From Paraburkholderia xenovorans LB400 (GTDB lineage: Bacteria; Pseudomonadota; Gammaproteobacteria; Burkholderiales; Burkholderiaceae), in assembly GCF_000013645.1 (NCBI RefSeq), contig NC_007952.1, forward strand, positions 248,001 to 312,000: a stretch of 64,000 nucleotides of DNA, written 5' to 3'. The notes under the pieces are model-generated. The model searched no databases and was not told the DNA's origin. It was given only the letters and a program-made list of their open reading frames with translations. The position numbers and the translations under genes are program-made. Below are positions 52,508-60,628 of this stretch, piece by piece. Within the stretch, counting starts at the first letter, position 1. Each line of letters starts with the position of its first letter.

Positions 52508-53533
52508 TTATGGCGCGACCGGCTTGCCCGACGCGTCCTTCACCTTCTGCTTCCACTGCGCGCGGATTTCAGCCGTTACCGATTCCGGCAGCGAAATATA
52601 GTCGAGATCGTCGGCTGCCTTGCCGCCGTTCCTGAACGCCCAATCGAAGAACTTCAGCGTTTCGGCGCCTTGCGCTGCTTTGTCCTGCGTCGTATACAGC
52701 AGCACGAATGTTGCGCCGACCACGGGCCACGCGTTCTTGCCCGGCTCGTTCGTCAGGATCTGATAGAACGACTTCGACCAGTCGGCGCCCGCCGCTGCGG
52801 CCTTGAAGGTGTCGGTTGTCGGCTCGACTATGGTGCCCGAAGCATTTTTCATCGAGGCGTAGGTCATGTGGTTCTGCTTCGCATACGCCCATTCGACATA
52901 GCCTATCGCGCCCGGCAGGCGCTGAACGAATGCGGCGACGCCGTCGTTACCCTTGCCGCCAGTGCCGGTAGGCCAGTTCACCGTCGCGCCTTCGCCCACT
53001 TTGGATTTCCACTCCGGATTCACCTTGGACAGGTAGTTCGTCCAGATGAAGCTCGTACCCGAACCATCGGCACGGCGAACCACGGCAATGTCCGTATCCG
53101 GCAACTTGATCTTCGGGTTCAACGCGGCTATCTGGGGATCGTTCCACTTCTTGATCTTGCCCAGATAGATGTCGCCGAGTACTTCACCCGACAGCACCAG
53201 TTCGCCCGCCTTCAGTCCCGGCACGTTGATGGCAGGCACCACGCCGCCAACCACCGTGGGAAACTGGAACAGGCCGTCTTTGGCTAATTCGTCGTCTTTC
53301 AGCGGGGCGTCCGAGCCGGCGAAGTCCACCGTCTTGGCGAGGATCTGCTTGATGCCGCCCGACGAACCAATACCCTGATAATTGACTTTGCCGCCGCCCG
53401 TTTTCTGATAGGCGTCGGCCCACTTCGTGTAAATCGGCGCGGCAAAGGTGCTGCCCGCGCCGGTGATGTCTGCGGCGTGCGCGGCGCTGGCACACAACGC
53501 ACATAGAATCAGCGTAAGTTGCTTGAGATTCAT
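52508..53533 (-). CDS. pstS: Phosphate ABC transporter substrate-binding protein
   Basis: A 341-residue periplasmic phosphate-binding protein. After the signal peptide (ending ASAAHAAD) comes ITGAGSTFAAPIYTKWADAY. Phosphate contacts lie in GAGSTF, FAGSDAPLKDD and RADGSGTSFIWT. It delivers phosphate to the Pst importer, but no pstCAB genes are here. A Pho-box candidate lies upstream (53592-53609). A paralogue is at 57732. It may be a second, separately regulated phosphate-scavenging PstS. Confidence 0.95.
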   Translation of the reverse strand: MNLKQLTLILCALCASAAHAADITGAGSTFAAPIYTKWADAYQKTGGGKVNYQGIGSSGGIKQILAKTVDFAGSDAPLKDDELAKDGLFQFPTVVGGVVPAINVPGLKAGELVLSGEVLGDIYLGKIKKWNDPQIAALNPKIKLPDTDIAVVRRADGSGTSFIWTNYLSKVNPEWKSKVGEGATVNWPTGTGGKGNDGVAAFVQRLPGAIGYVEWAYAKQNHMTYASMKNASGTIVEPTTDTFKAAAAGADWSKSFYQILTNEPGKNAWPVVGATFVLLYTTQDKAAQGAETLKFFDWAFRNGGKAADDLDYISLPESVTAEIRAQWKQKVKDASGKPVAP

Positions 53534-53591
53534 TTGAAACTCCTTGTGGCGATGAGGGCGCCTTTGATGGGCTGCAACTTAAGGGTGAAAT

Positions 53592-53609
53592 ATGACGTTC
53601 TCATGACCA
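53592..53609 (-). promoter_or_regulatory. Pho-box candidate upstream of pstS
   Basis: On the minus strand TGGTCAT-gaga-ACGTCAT gives two 7-bp direct repeats with an 11-bp period, as in Pho boxes (CTGTCAT-N4-CTGTCAT), each with 5 of 7 matches. It lies about 60-75 bp before the pstS ATG. PhoB control is inferred. Confidence 0.5.
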
Positions 53610-53842
53610 GTCGAATTAAATGATTCGACTGCTGAAACTCGAAGATAAGCCAGATCGATGTGGCGACCGCGGCCTGATTAACCTTCTTCCGATTGGTCGC
53701 GATATGCTCGGGCCTTTGAATGCAGTTCGATCCGCGCGATGCCACGAGCCTGGAATCGCGCGGCGATCGTCACGGTTCCAATGTCGGCGGCAAATTGCCG
53801 GCCATGCCAATTCCCGTGCGGGAAGCAAACGCTGAATGACCT

Positions 53843-54880
53843 ATGAAATCTGACCTGCTACTGCAAACCTACGGCGCGGACTCGTCCGGCATGGTCTGTG
53901 GCTTTCTCTTTTCGTCGATGCGCGCCGGGCGGCCTGTCGATGCGGATGAAGTCGTGGAATGGCTGCAGGCGCACGACGCGAATGGCCCGCCGAAGGAAAG
54001 TAGCGAGTTCCTCTGGCTTCACTTCAATCTGGCGCACAGTGCCAGCGAACGTTGGATGAGGACACAACTGGATTTGCCTGAGACTTTCTTCGACGCCTTG
54101 CGCGAGGGCTCGCACTCGACGCGTATCGAACATGCGGACGGCGCGTTGCGCGCGGTCGTGAACGACGTCATGTTCAATCTCGAGTTTATTCCCTCCGAGA
54201 TCGCGACCCTGTGGATTTACGCGAATCAGCGGATCATCGTGACCGCGCGCCTCAAGCCACTGCGTTCGGTCGACCGATTGCGCGCATCGGTTCGGCAAGG
54301 AGAGGTATTCAGGTCTCCCGCGGAATTGCTGGTTCACCTGATGCGCGACCAGGCCGACCTGCTCGTGCAGATCGTCCGGCGCACCAGCGCCGACGTCGAC
54401 CGGATCGAGGATCGATTCCTGTCGCAGCGGCCGACGCAGAACCGGATCGATCTGGGCGCCATGCGTCGTATGCTGACGCGCTTGCAACGCATGCTCGCGC
54501 CTGAACCCGGCGCGATCTTCCGGCTGCTGGCGAGGCCGCCGCGCTGGCTTCACTCAGAGGACGTACAGGATCTGCGCGAGTCGACGGAAGAGTTTTCTGT
54601 GGTTCTCTCGGATGTCGCCGGGTTGATCGAACGGGTCAGGCTGCTGCAGGAGGAGATCATTTCGCGGCTGGAAGAGCAGAACAATCGCACGCTGTTCACG
54701 CTGACACTGGTCACGGTTCTGGCTATGCCGATCAATATCGTGGCGGGCTTTTTCGGCATGAATGTGGGCGGTATTCCGCTCGCTGAAAACCGGCACGGTT
54801 TCTGGGTGATGGTGTTGCTCGTGGCCGGCTTCACGGGACTGGCCGGATGGTGGGCGTTTCGCCGGCGCAAGGAACGGTAG
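53843..54880 (+). CDS. CorA/ZntB-family metal transporter
   Basis: A 345-residue CorA-superfamily protein. A long cytoplasmic helical region (LLVQIVRRTSADVDRIEDRF) is followed by two C-terminal membrane helices. The pore signature is FGMNVGGIPLAE, and the chain ends WWAFRRRKER. The GMNxGGxPxA pattern and the length favour ZntB-type zinc exporters or importers over Mg-specific CorA. It is divergent from pstS with about 310 bp between. Confidence 0.9.
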   Translation: MKSDLLLQTYGADSSGMVCGFLFSSMRAGRPVDADEVVEWLQAHDANGPPKESSEFLWLHFNLAHSASERWMRTQLDLPETFFDALREGSHSTRIEHADGALRAVVNDVMFNLEFIPSEIATLWIYANQRIIVTARLKPLRSVDRLRASVRQGEVFRSPAELLVHLMRDQADLLVQIVRRTSADVDRIEDRFLSQRPTQNRIDLGAMRRMLTRLQRMLAPEPGAIFRLLARPPRWLHSEDVQDLRESTEEFSVVLSDVAGLIERVRLLQEEIISRLEEQNNRTLFTLTLVTVLAMPINIVAGFFGMNVGGIPLAENRHGFWVMVLLVAGFTGLAGWWAFRRRKER

Positions 54881-54948
54881 GGCAAGCCAACGGCGAGGCA
54901 GTGCGACCGGCTTCGGCATTCGCGGCCCTGTGTGCAGGTGCCGTTAGC

Positions 54949-55875
54949 TCAGTCAGAGCCGGAATGCTCGCTGGCCAGCATATCGCCGACAGCTCGCAAC
55001 GAGGCGTCGGCGCTTTGCATGTGATGGCCTTTGAGGTACCTCAGATACGCGATCGCATCGTCTACCATGCCGCACTCACCGAGCCGATCCTTATGCACCA
55101 GAAGTAGCGATTCGCTCGAAACGATGTCGTTGAGTTTTCCCAACTCATCCTGCATTTGCGTGAGCTCGACGATGCCGATTCCATTTCCGCTATCGATCAG
55201 AGGCGCGAAGAACTCCAGCAGATAACGCACCTTCTTCGCCGCGATCCGGACTTCGTGAAACTCGGCGTATCCGGCGTGCTGATCCCTGAGCAGCCGCTTC
55301 ATCCGTTTTCGCAGCGCTTTCTTCGCCGTTGCGATACGGTCCGCGGCGAATCCCACAAGCGGTTCGTCAAACGGGCGGGCCTCCAGTTGCAGCATCACGT
55401 CCGCGATTCCCTGCGCCAATAGGGCTTCGACGTTCGCGGCGGCTATTGTTGTGCGACTGTGCAGAAGCGCGTCGCCGCGCAGCAGATCCACACGTTCGAT
55501 GAGCGCCGCAAAAGAGTGCGGCATCTGCGCGTCATCCGCCAGTAAGTGCTTCAGGATATCCCAGTCACGTGTCTGGCCGGCCGAGTCAGCCAGGGCCTTG
55601 AATTCGCGTCGCTGCCGTCTTGCCTGCGATCCGTCGATCAGCGGATCGTAAGCCCACCATAGCGAGCGCAGACGACGCAGCACCACGCGAAGCTTGTGAA
55701 GGCTTTCCGGATCGGCGCTCACGCACAGTGTGCCGACGCGTTGCGCCACCGTCGCGACCATTGGCGTGACCAGTGTCGAGAAGGCCGCAGCCGGCGACAT
55801 GTTGGCCGAAACCGTGCTGGTGCGTCTGCCGGCATTGTCCGAAGTCCGCTCCTGTGTAGAGGCGACGTCACGCAT
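54949..55875 (-). CDS. CHAD-domain protein
   Basis: A 308-residue helical protein with the CHAD domain. The conserved histidine/arginine-rich helices appear as ESLHKLRVVLRRLRSLWWAY and FHEVRIAAKKVRYLLEFFAP. CHAD domains bind polyphosphate. Its likely ATG (55873-55875) lies directly at the inferred end of the IS110 element, so the insertion has replaced its promoter region. A longer start at 55902 would lie inside the IS. The position between two pstS genes suggests a phosphate/polyphosphate theme. Confidence 0.82.
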   Translation of the reverse strand: MRDVASTQERTSDNAGRRTSTVSANMSPAAAFSTLVTPMVATVAQRVGTLCVSADPESLHKLRVVLRRLRSLWWAYDPLIDGSQARRQRREFKALADSAGQTRDWDILKHLLADDAQMPHSFAALIERVDLLRGDALLHSRTTIAAANVEALLAQGIADVMLQLEARPFDEPLVGFAADRIATAKKALRKRMKRLLRDQHAGYAEFHEVRIAAKKVRYLLEFFAPLIDSGNGIGIVELTQMQDELGKLNDIVSSESLLLVHKDRLGECGMVDDAIAYLRYLKGHHMQSADASLRAVGDMLASEHSGSD

Positions 55876-57248
55876 GGGGGGTGCCCCTATGTGGTTCGTC
55901 AAGCGTTAGGGGCGGATTTCGGTTGATAGAAGGCGCCGTCGCGGAGCATCGCGAACAGCACGTCGCAGCGTCGTCTGGCAAGAGCAATGAGCGCCTGATT
56001 GTGGCGCTTGCCCTGCTGGACCTTGCGAGCGTAGTAGTCCCTTGAGACCGGGTCCCGCAACGCGGCAAAGGCAGAGAGGAAGAGCGCTCTCTTGAGCACC
56101 TTGTTGCCCCGCCTGGATGGATGTTCGCCCCGGATGGACGAACCCGAGCGTCGTGTGACCGGGGCGAGGCCGGCATAGGCGGCAAGATGGGCGGCTGAAG
56201 CAAAGGCTTTGTGAGCGACTTCAGTGAGGAGTCTGGCGGCGGTCCTGACGCCGACTCCCGGCATGCTGGTCAGGACCGGCCAAAGAGGGTGTGCGTGCAC
56301 TAGGCGTTCAACTTCGCTGGCAACCTCGTCGCGTTGTTTGCGCAAAGACGCGAGTTGTTGGGCCAGACGCGGCATGACGATGGTTGCTGCCTGCGTACCG
56401 GGTACGATCACAGCCTGTTCGCTGAGCGCCTGAACGATTTCGGTAGCAAGGCTTTTGCCCATGCGAGGTGCAAGTTTGGTGAGGCGGTTGGCGAGTGTTT
56501 TCTCGCTGGTCGCGGCAAGCTCGGCGGGCGACGGGTACCGCTCAAGCAGATCGAGCACGGCCGGGTGGTCGAGGCGCGGCCCCAGAACCCGTTCCAGCGC
56601 GGGATGAATCTGGGTAAGCAGGCCGCGAATGCGGTTGCTGGTCTGCGTGATCTGTGCGGCGAGATCGTCGTCGAAGCCGCACAGCATGGTGAGTTCGGCG
56701 AGTGGTTCGTCAGCCAGTCGAAGTGACCGCAGCGTATGCGGCATTGAGCGAGCGGCTTCAGCAATGATGGCGGCATCGCGGGCATCGGTCTTGGCTTCAC
56801 CAGCGTGCAGGTCAGCGATGCGGCGCATAGCCAGACCCGGTAGATATGCGACCAGAACACCTTCATCACGGGCGACTGCCACGGGCAACGCGCCGATGGT
56901 GGCGGGCTGATCGACGACGAACAGGAGTTGGCCGTGCGTCTTGAGTTCGGTGATGAGGGCGCGCAGCTTGGCCTCATCGTTGGGCAGCGCCTTGTTGTAA
57001 AGGCGCTTTCCGGTCCGATCGAGGGCGACGGCGTGATGATGGCCTTTGCCGACATCGACGCCGACGAATACATCGACAGAGCTATGTTGTTGGTTTTCTT
57101 GCATCGAAGGCTTTGCAGGTTGAACGGTTTGGCCTGCAACATCGGTGGCAAGTCTCGGCATCCACGTTACGGACGGCCTCAAGATATCCTGGCCGAGCCC
57201 CTATTAGCGATCACCAGCCACCCACCAGGCCCGGTGACAACACCCCCC
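55876..57248. mobile_element. IS110-family insertion sequence
   Basis: The element contains one transposase gene and is bounded by an 8-bp inverted pair, GGGGGGTG (55876-55883) and CACCCCCC (57241-57248). That gives a length of about 1.37 kb, normal for IS110. Exact ends are uncertain because IS110 elements often lack clear terminal repeats; the right end could lie further out. The left end is next to the CHAD start codon. The non-coding part upstream of the transposase could encode a bridge RNA. Confidence 0.7.
55899..57104 (-). CDS. IS110-family transposase
   Basis: A 401-residue transposase (DEDD recombinase). The N-terminal RuvC-like domain shows VFVGVDVGKGHHHAVALD and the acidic KTDARDAAIIAEAA. 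The C-terminal Tnp domain has SMPGVGVRTAARLLTEVA, AAYAGLAPVTRRSGSS and the serine region RRGNKVLKRALFLSAF. It appears complete, so the element may be active. The start at 57104 (MQENQQHSSVDVF) matches the family. Confidence 0.95.
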   Translation of the reverse strand: MQENQQHSSVDVFVGVDVGKGHHHAVALDRTGKRLYNKALPNDEAKLRALITELKTHGQLLFVVDQPATIGALPVAVARDEGVLVAYLPGLAMRRIADLHAGEAKTDARDAAIIAEAARSMPHTLRSLRLADEPLAELTMLCGFDDDLAAQITQTSNRIRGLLTQIHPALERVLGPRLDHPAVLDLLERYPSPAELAATSEKTLANRLTKLAPRMGKSLATEIVQALSEQAVIVPGTQAATIVMPRLAQQLASLRKQRDEVASEVERLVHAHPLWPVLTSMPGVGVRTAARLLTEVAHKAFASAAHLAAYAGLAPVTRRSGSSIRGEHPSRRGNKVLKRALFLSAFAALRDPVSRDYYARKVQQGKRHNQALIALARRRCDVLFAMLRDGAFYQPKSAPNA

Positions 57249-57731
57249 GGATCATGACTGCGACTGGGGGCGGGAATCATGCCGGGCCTGGCTGGCCAAA
57301 TCCTCCATTATCGAGGAGTGAAGATAGTAACGGGGTGGAGTTCATCGGCTCGAGTTGCGTGAGTCCCAAAGCGGACGGAAGTGAGGTGAACGTAAGGTGG
57401 CGCGCGTCAGACGCGCCTCGCAAATTGCGATATCAATCCTACAACGTATCAATTTTCACGACCATGCCGGCACTGTGCGGGAAGTAATGCGGCCATGATA
57501 GAGCGATTCAATTTGCGTCCTGATGCACAGCGTCCTGTAATGGGGAGAGTTGGTTTTTCAGCGCTGTGCTTGCCCCTGTTTCCAGTTGGCATGTTGCAGC
57601 GCGACGGCAAACAGGTGGAAAGAGAAAATCCAATAAAGTCCGCCAGCAAATAGTTTCTTCACGCCACGCGTCGTTACTCGACGAGCTTCACTTCATGAGC
57701 TTCAACAACAAACTGAAAAGTGAGGTCTTTC
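57249..57731. other. Non-coding interval between IS110 and second pstS
   Basis: No gene recognised. It includes a hairpin GCGCGTC-a-GACGCGC (57402-57416) and G/C-rich inverted segments near 57270-57300 that could belong to the IS end or its RNA. The original promoter of the CHAD gene may have been displaced into this stretch. Confidence 0.5.
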
Positions 57732-58766
57732 GTGAGCTATACACAAACACTGTTGACCGGTGTGGTCGGCGCTCTATTGGCGGTCACGGCGCACGGCGCC
57801 GACATTGCCGGCGCCGGCAGCACCTTCGCCGCGCCGATTTATACGAAATGGGCCGGCGCATACCAGCAGGCAGGCGGCGGCGCGGTGAGCTATCGCGCTG
57901 TCGGGTCGACCGAAGGCGTGAAGGAAATCATGGAGAGCCAGGTCGATTTCGCCGGGTCGGACGCGCCGTTGAGCGACGACGAACTTGCCAGGAACGGCTT
58001 GCTCCAGTTTCCAATGGTGATCGGCGGGGTCGTGCCGGTCGTCAATCTGCCCGGTATCAAGCCCGGTGAGTTGATTCTCTCCGGGCGTGTGCTCGCGGAT
58101 ATCTACCTGGGCAAAATCATCAACTGGGACGCGCCGGCCATTGCCGCCATCAATCCCAGGATCAAGCTGCCGGATACGCCTATCGCCGTTGTCCGCCGCC
58201 TTGACGGTTCCGGTACCACGCTGATCTGGACGCACTATCTCGCGCAGGCCAATTCTGAATGGAAGAGCCGGATCGGCGAAGGGACTTCGGTGCGCTGGCC
58301 ACGCGGTATAGGCGGAAGAGGTAATGAAGGGGTGGCCACTTTCGTCCAGCATTTGCCAGGTGCGATCGGCTACGTTGCGTGGGATTTCACGAAGCAGAAC
58401 CATATGTCGTACACGGCGATGGAAAATGCCTCGGGTGCCGTGGTTCAGCCTGGACCGGAGACATTCAAGGCGGCCGCCGCGAGCGCGGACTGGTCCAGAT
58501 CTCTTTTCCCAATCCTGACCAATGAGCCGGGCGCGAACGCGTGGCCTGTGGTCGGTGCGACATATGTACTGCTTCACAGTACGCAGAACAAACCGGAGCG
58601 CGGCGAGGCGACACTGAAGTTCCTGGAGTGGGCGCTGACCAACGGCGACCAGGCTGCGGAGGATCTGGACTATGTGCCGCTGCCGCCGCCGGTGGTGAGC
58701 GAAATTCGCACGCAGTTGCATGCGCGGGTGAAGAATCCGTCGGGTAAGGCAATTGCCGGCGAATGA
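57732..58766 (+). CDS. PstS-like phosphate-binding protein, second copy
   Basis: A 344-residue paralogue of PstS. The signal peptide (TLLTGVVGALLAVTAHGAD) is followed by IAGAGSTFAAPIYTKWAGAY; FAGSDAPLSDDEL and RLDGSGTTLIWT keep the ligand residues. The start is GTG 57732 with GAGG six bases upstream; GTG 57720 is in frame but lacks an SD. No Pho box was found here and no pst permease genes follow. Differences from the first copy (VGSTEGVKEIM instead of GSSGGIKQIL) suggest altered specificity or affinity. Confidence 0.9.
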   Translation: MSYTQTLLTGVVGALLAVTAHGADIAGAGSTFAAPIYTKWAGAYQQAGGGAVSYRAVGSTEGVKEIMESQVDFAGSDAPLSDDELARNGLLQFPMVIGGVVPVVNLPGIKPGELILSGRVLADIYLGKIINWDAPAIAAINPRIKLPDTPIAVVRRLDGSGTTLIWTHYLAQANSEWKSRIGEGTSVRWPRGIGGRGNEGVATFVQHLPGAIGYVAWDFTKQNHMSYTAMENASGAVVQPGPETFKAAAASADWSRSLFPILTNEPGANAWPVVGATYVLLHSTQNKPERGEATLKFLEWALTNGDQAAEDLDYVPLPPPVVSEIRTQLHARVKNPSGKAIAGE

Positions 58767-58815
58767 GTTCAGCTTTTCATCGCTCAAAGAGTTACGCGCT
58801 GGCGAGTGCGCGCGC

Positions 58816-59247
58816 TCAAGCGCCGGCGGACGCCTCCAGTTCCGCAAGCCGTTTGCGCAGCAGGCGATCTTCCTGAAAGCGGCTGGTTTCGTCGCGGATC
58901 ACGGCGACGATACCGGTGAGTTCATTGTCCGGCGAATGCAGCAACGCCACCGTGAAGGCAATCGACATGGACCGCCCGTCCTTATGCACGGAGGGAACAC
59001 GCAGCACATCGTTGCCGTAGCGGGTTTCGCCGGTTGTCATGGTCTTGTGATAGCCGTCCCAATGGCGGCCGCGCAGCCGCTCCGGAATGATCAGGTCCAG
59101 CGAATTGCCGAGCGCCTCGTCTTGCGTAAAGCCGAACATGCGCTCGGCCGCGGGGTTCCAGAATGTGATGCTGCCCTGGGAATCCGAAATGATGATCGCG
59201 TCGCCGATTGCGTTGGCAAGTTGCTGGAAGTCGATCGCATTTTGCAT
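58816..59247 (-). CDS. PAS-domain protein next to oxalate genes
   Basis: A 143-residue single PAS domain: AIIISDSQGSITFWNPAAER, MFGFTQDEALGNSLDLIIPE and SIAFTVALLHSPDNELTGIV, ending in a short helix (LRKRLAELEA). There is no output domain, so it may act by binding another protein. The start at 59247 has GGGGAG six bases upstream. It follows frc on the same strand across a 10-bp hairpin and is probably part of the oxalate unit. Confidence 0.88.
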   Translation of the reverse strand: MQNAIDFQQLANAIGDAIIISDSQGSITFWNPAAERMFGFTQDEALGNSLDLIIPERLRGRHWDGYHKTMTTGETRYGNDVLRVPSVHKDGRSMSIAFTVALLHSPDNELTGIVAVIRDETSRFQEDRLLRKRLAELEASAGA

Positions 59248-59284
59248 GGCGCTCCCCGGATGTGAAAACACGGATGTATGAACA

Positions 59285-59314
59285 GGATACGGCGCCGCAG
59301 GGGACGCCGTATCC
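59285..59314. repeat. Inverted repeat between frc and the PAS gene
   Basis: GGATACGGCG (59285-59294) and CGCCGTATCC (59305-59314) form a 10-bp stem with a 10-nt loop. There is no U-run; it may be an mRNA-stabilising hairpin that lowers expression of the PAS gene. Confidence 0.75.
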
Positions 59315-59352
59315 GCCAGGCCCGAGCCGATTGCCGGGCCTGTCTCGCACCA

Positions 59353-60603
59353 TTAAACTGCCTTGACTTCGCGCAGGTTGAAGATTTGCTGCTGGCTGTA
59401 GCCAAGGCTCGCCAGCACCTCGTCGGTGTGTTCGCCGAGCAGCGGCGACGCGGTGACTTCCGGCTTCAGATCCGAAAACTTGATCGGGCTGCCGACAGTC
59501 AGATACGTGCCGCGTTTCTTGTGCGGTACTTCGACGATCGTGCCGCTCGCGCGCAACGACGGATCGTTGGCCAGTTCCTTCATGGTCAGCACCGGTGCGC
59601 ACGGAATGTCGAACTTGCGCAAGATGTCGACCGCTTCGAACTTGGTTTTGTCCGCGAGCCAGGTTTCGATGGTCTGGAAGATATCGAAGATATGCGGTTG
59701 ACGCGCTTCCGCAGTCTTGTAGGCCGGGTCGTCGATCCACTCGGGCTTGCCGAGCGCCTTGCAGATGGGCTCCCACGCATGGCCCTGAATCGTGAAGTAG
59801 ATGTAGGCGTTCGGATCCGTTTCCCAGCCTTTGCATTTGAGCACCCAACCCGGCTGGCCGCCGCCGCCTGCATTGCCGCCGCGCGGTACCACGTCGCTGA
59901 ATTCGCCGTGCGGATATTGCGGATACTCCTCGAGATAGCCAACGCGTTCCAGCCGCTGCTGGTCACGAAGCTTCACGCGGCACAGATTCAGCACGCTGTC
60001 CTGCATGGACACTGCGACCTTCTGGCCTTTGCCGGTTTTGTCGCGACCGAGCAGCGCGGTCAGAATGCCGATGGCCAGATGCATACCGGTATTGCTGTCG
60101 CCGAGCGCGGCGGCGCTGATGGTGGGCGGACCGTCCCAGAAGCCGGTGGTGGAGGCCGCACCGCCCGCGCATTGCGCCACGTTTTCGTAGACCTTCAGGT
60201 CGTCGTAGTGGTGGCCGTCGCTGAAGCCTTTCACCGAGGCGACGATCATCTTCGGATTGAGTTCATTCAGCCGTTCCCACGAAAAGCCCATGCGGTCCAA
60301 CGCGCCCGGGCCGAAATTCTCCACCAGCACGTCGGATTCGCGAATCAGCTTTTCGAGTACTTCCTTGCCTTCGGGTTTTTTTGTGTCCAACGTCAGCGAT
60401 TTCTTGTTGCTGTTGAGCATCGTGAAGTACAACGCGTCGGCGTCGGGAATATCGCGCAACTGGTTGCGCGTCACGTCGCCCGAACCCGGCCGTTCAACCT
60501 TGATGACGTCCGCGCCGAACCAGGCGAGCAACTGGGTGCATGCAGGGCCGGCTTGAACATGGGTGAAGTCGATGATCCGGATGCCTTCGAGAGGTTTGGT
60601 CAT
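59353..60603 (-). CDS. frc: Formyl-CoA:oxalate CoA-transferase
   Basis: A 416-residue class III CoA-transferase. The N-terminus LEGIRIIDFTHVQAGPACTQ, the catalytic aspartate in AALGDSNTGMHLAIGIL and the glycine loop RGGNAGGGGQPGW are hallmarks of Frc. It swaps CoA between formyl-CoA and oxalate. It lies about 25 bp after oxc, so the pair is an operon for oxalate breakdown. Confidence 0.96.
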   Translation of the reverse strand: MTKPLEGIRIIDFTHVQAGPACTQLLAWFGADVIKVERPGSGDVTRNQLRDIPDADALYFTMLNSNKKSLTLDTKKPEGKEVLEKLIRESDVLVENFGPGALDRMGFSWERLNELNPKMIVASVKGFSDGHHYDDLKVYENVAQCAGGAASTTGFWDGPPTISAAALGDSNTGMHLAIGILTALLGRDKTGKGQKVAVSMQDSVLNLCRVKLRDQQRLERVGYLEEYPQYPHGEFSDVVPRGGNAGGGGQPGWVLKCKGWETDPNAYIYFTIQGHAWEPICKALGKPEWIDDPAYKTAEARQPHIFDIFQTIETWLADKTKFEAVDILRKFDIPCAPVLTMKELANDPSLRASGTIVEVPHKKRGTYLTVGSPIKFSDLKPEVTASPLLGEHTDEVLASLGYSQQQIFNLREVKAV

Positions 60604-60628
60604 GTTGGTAACTCCGTGGTTGCACTGA

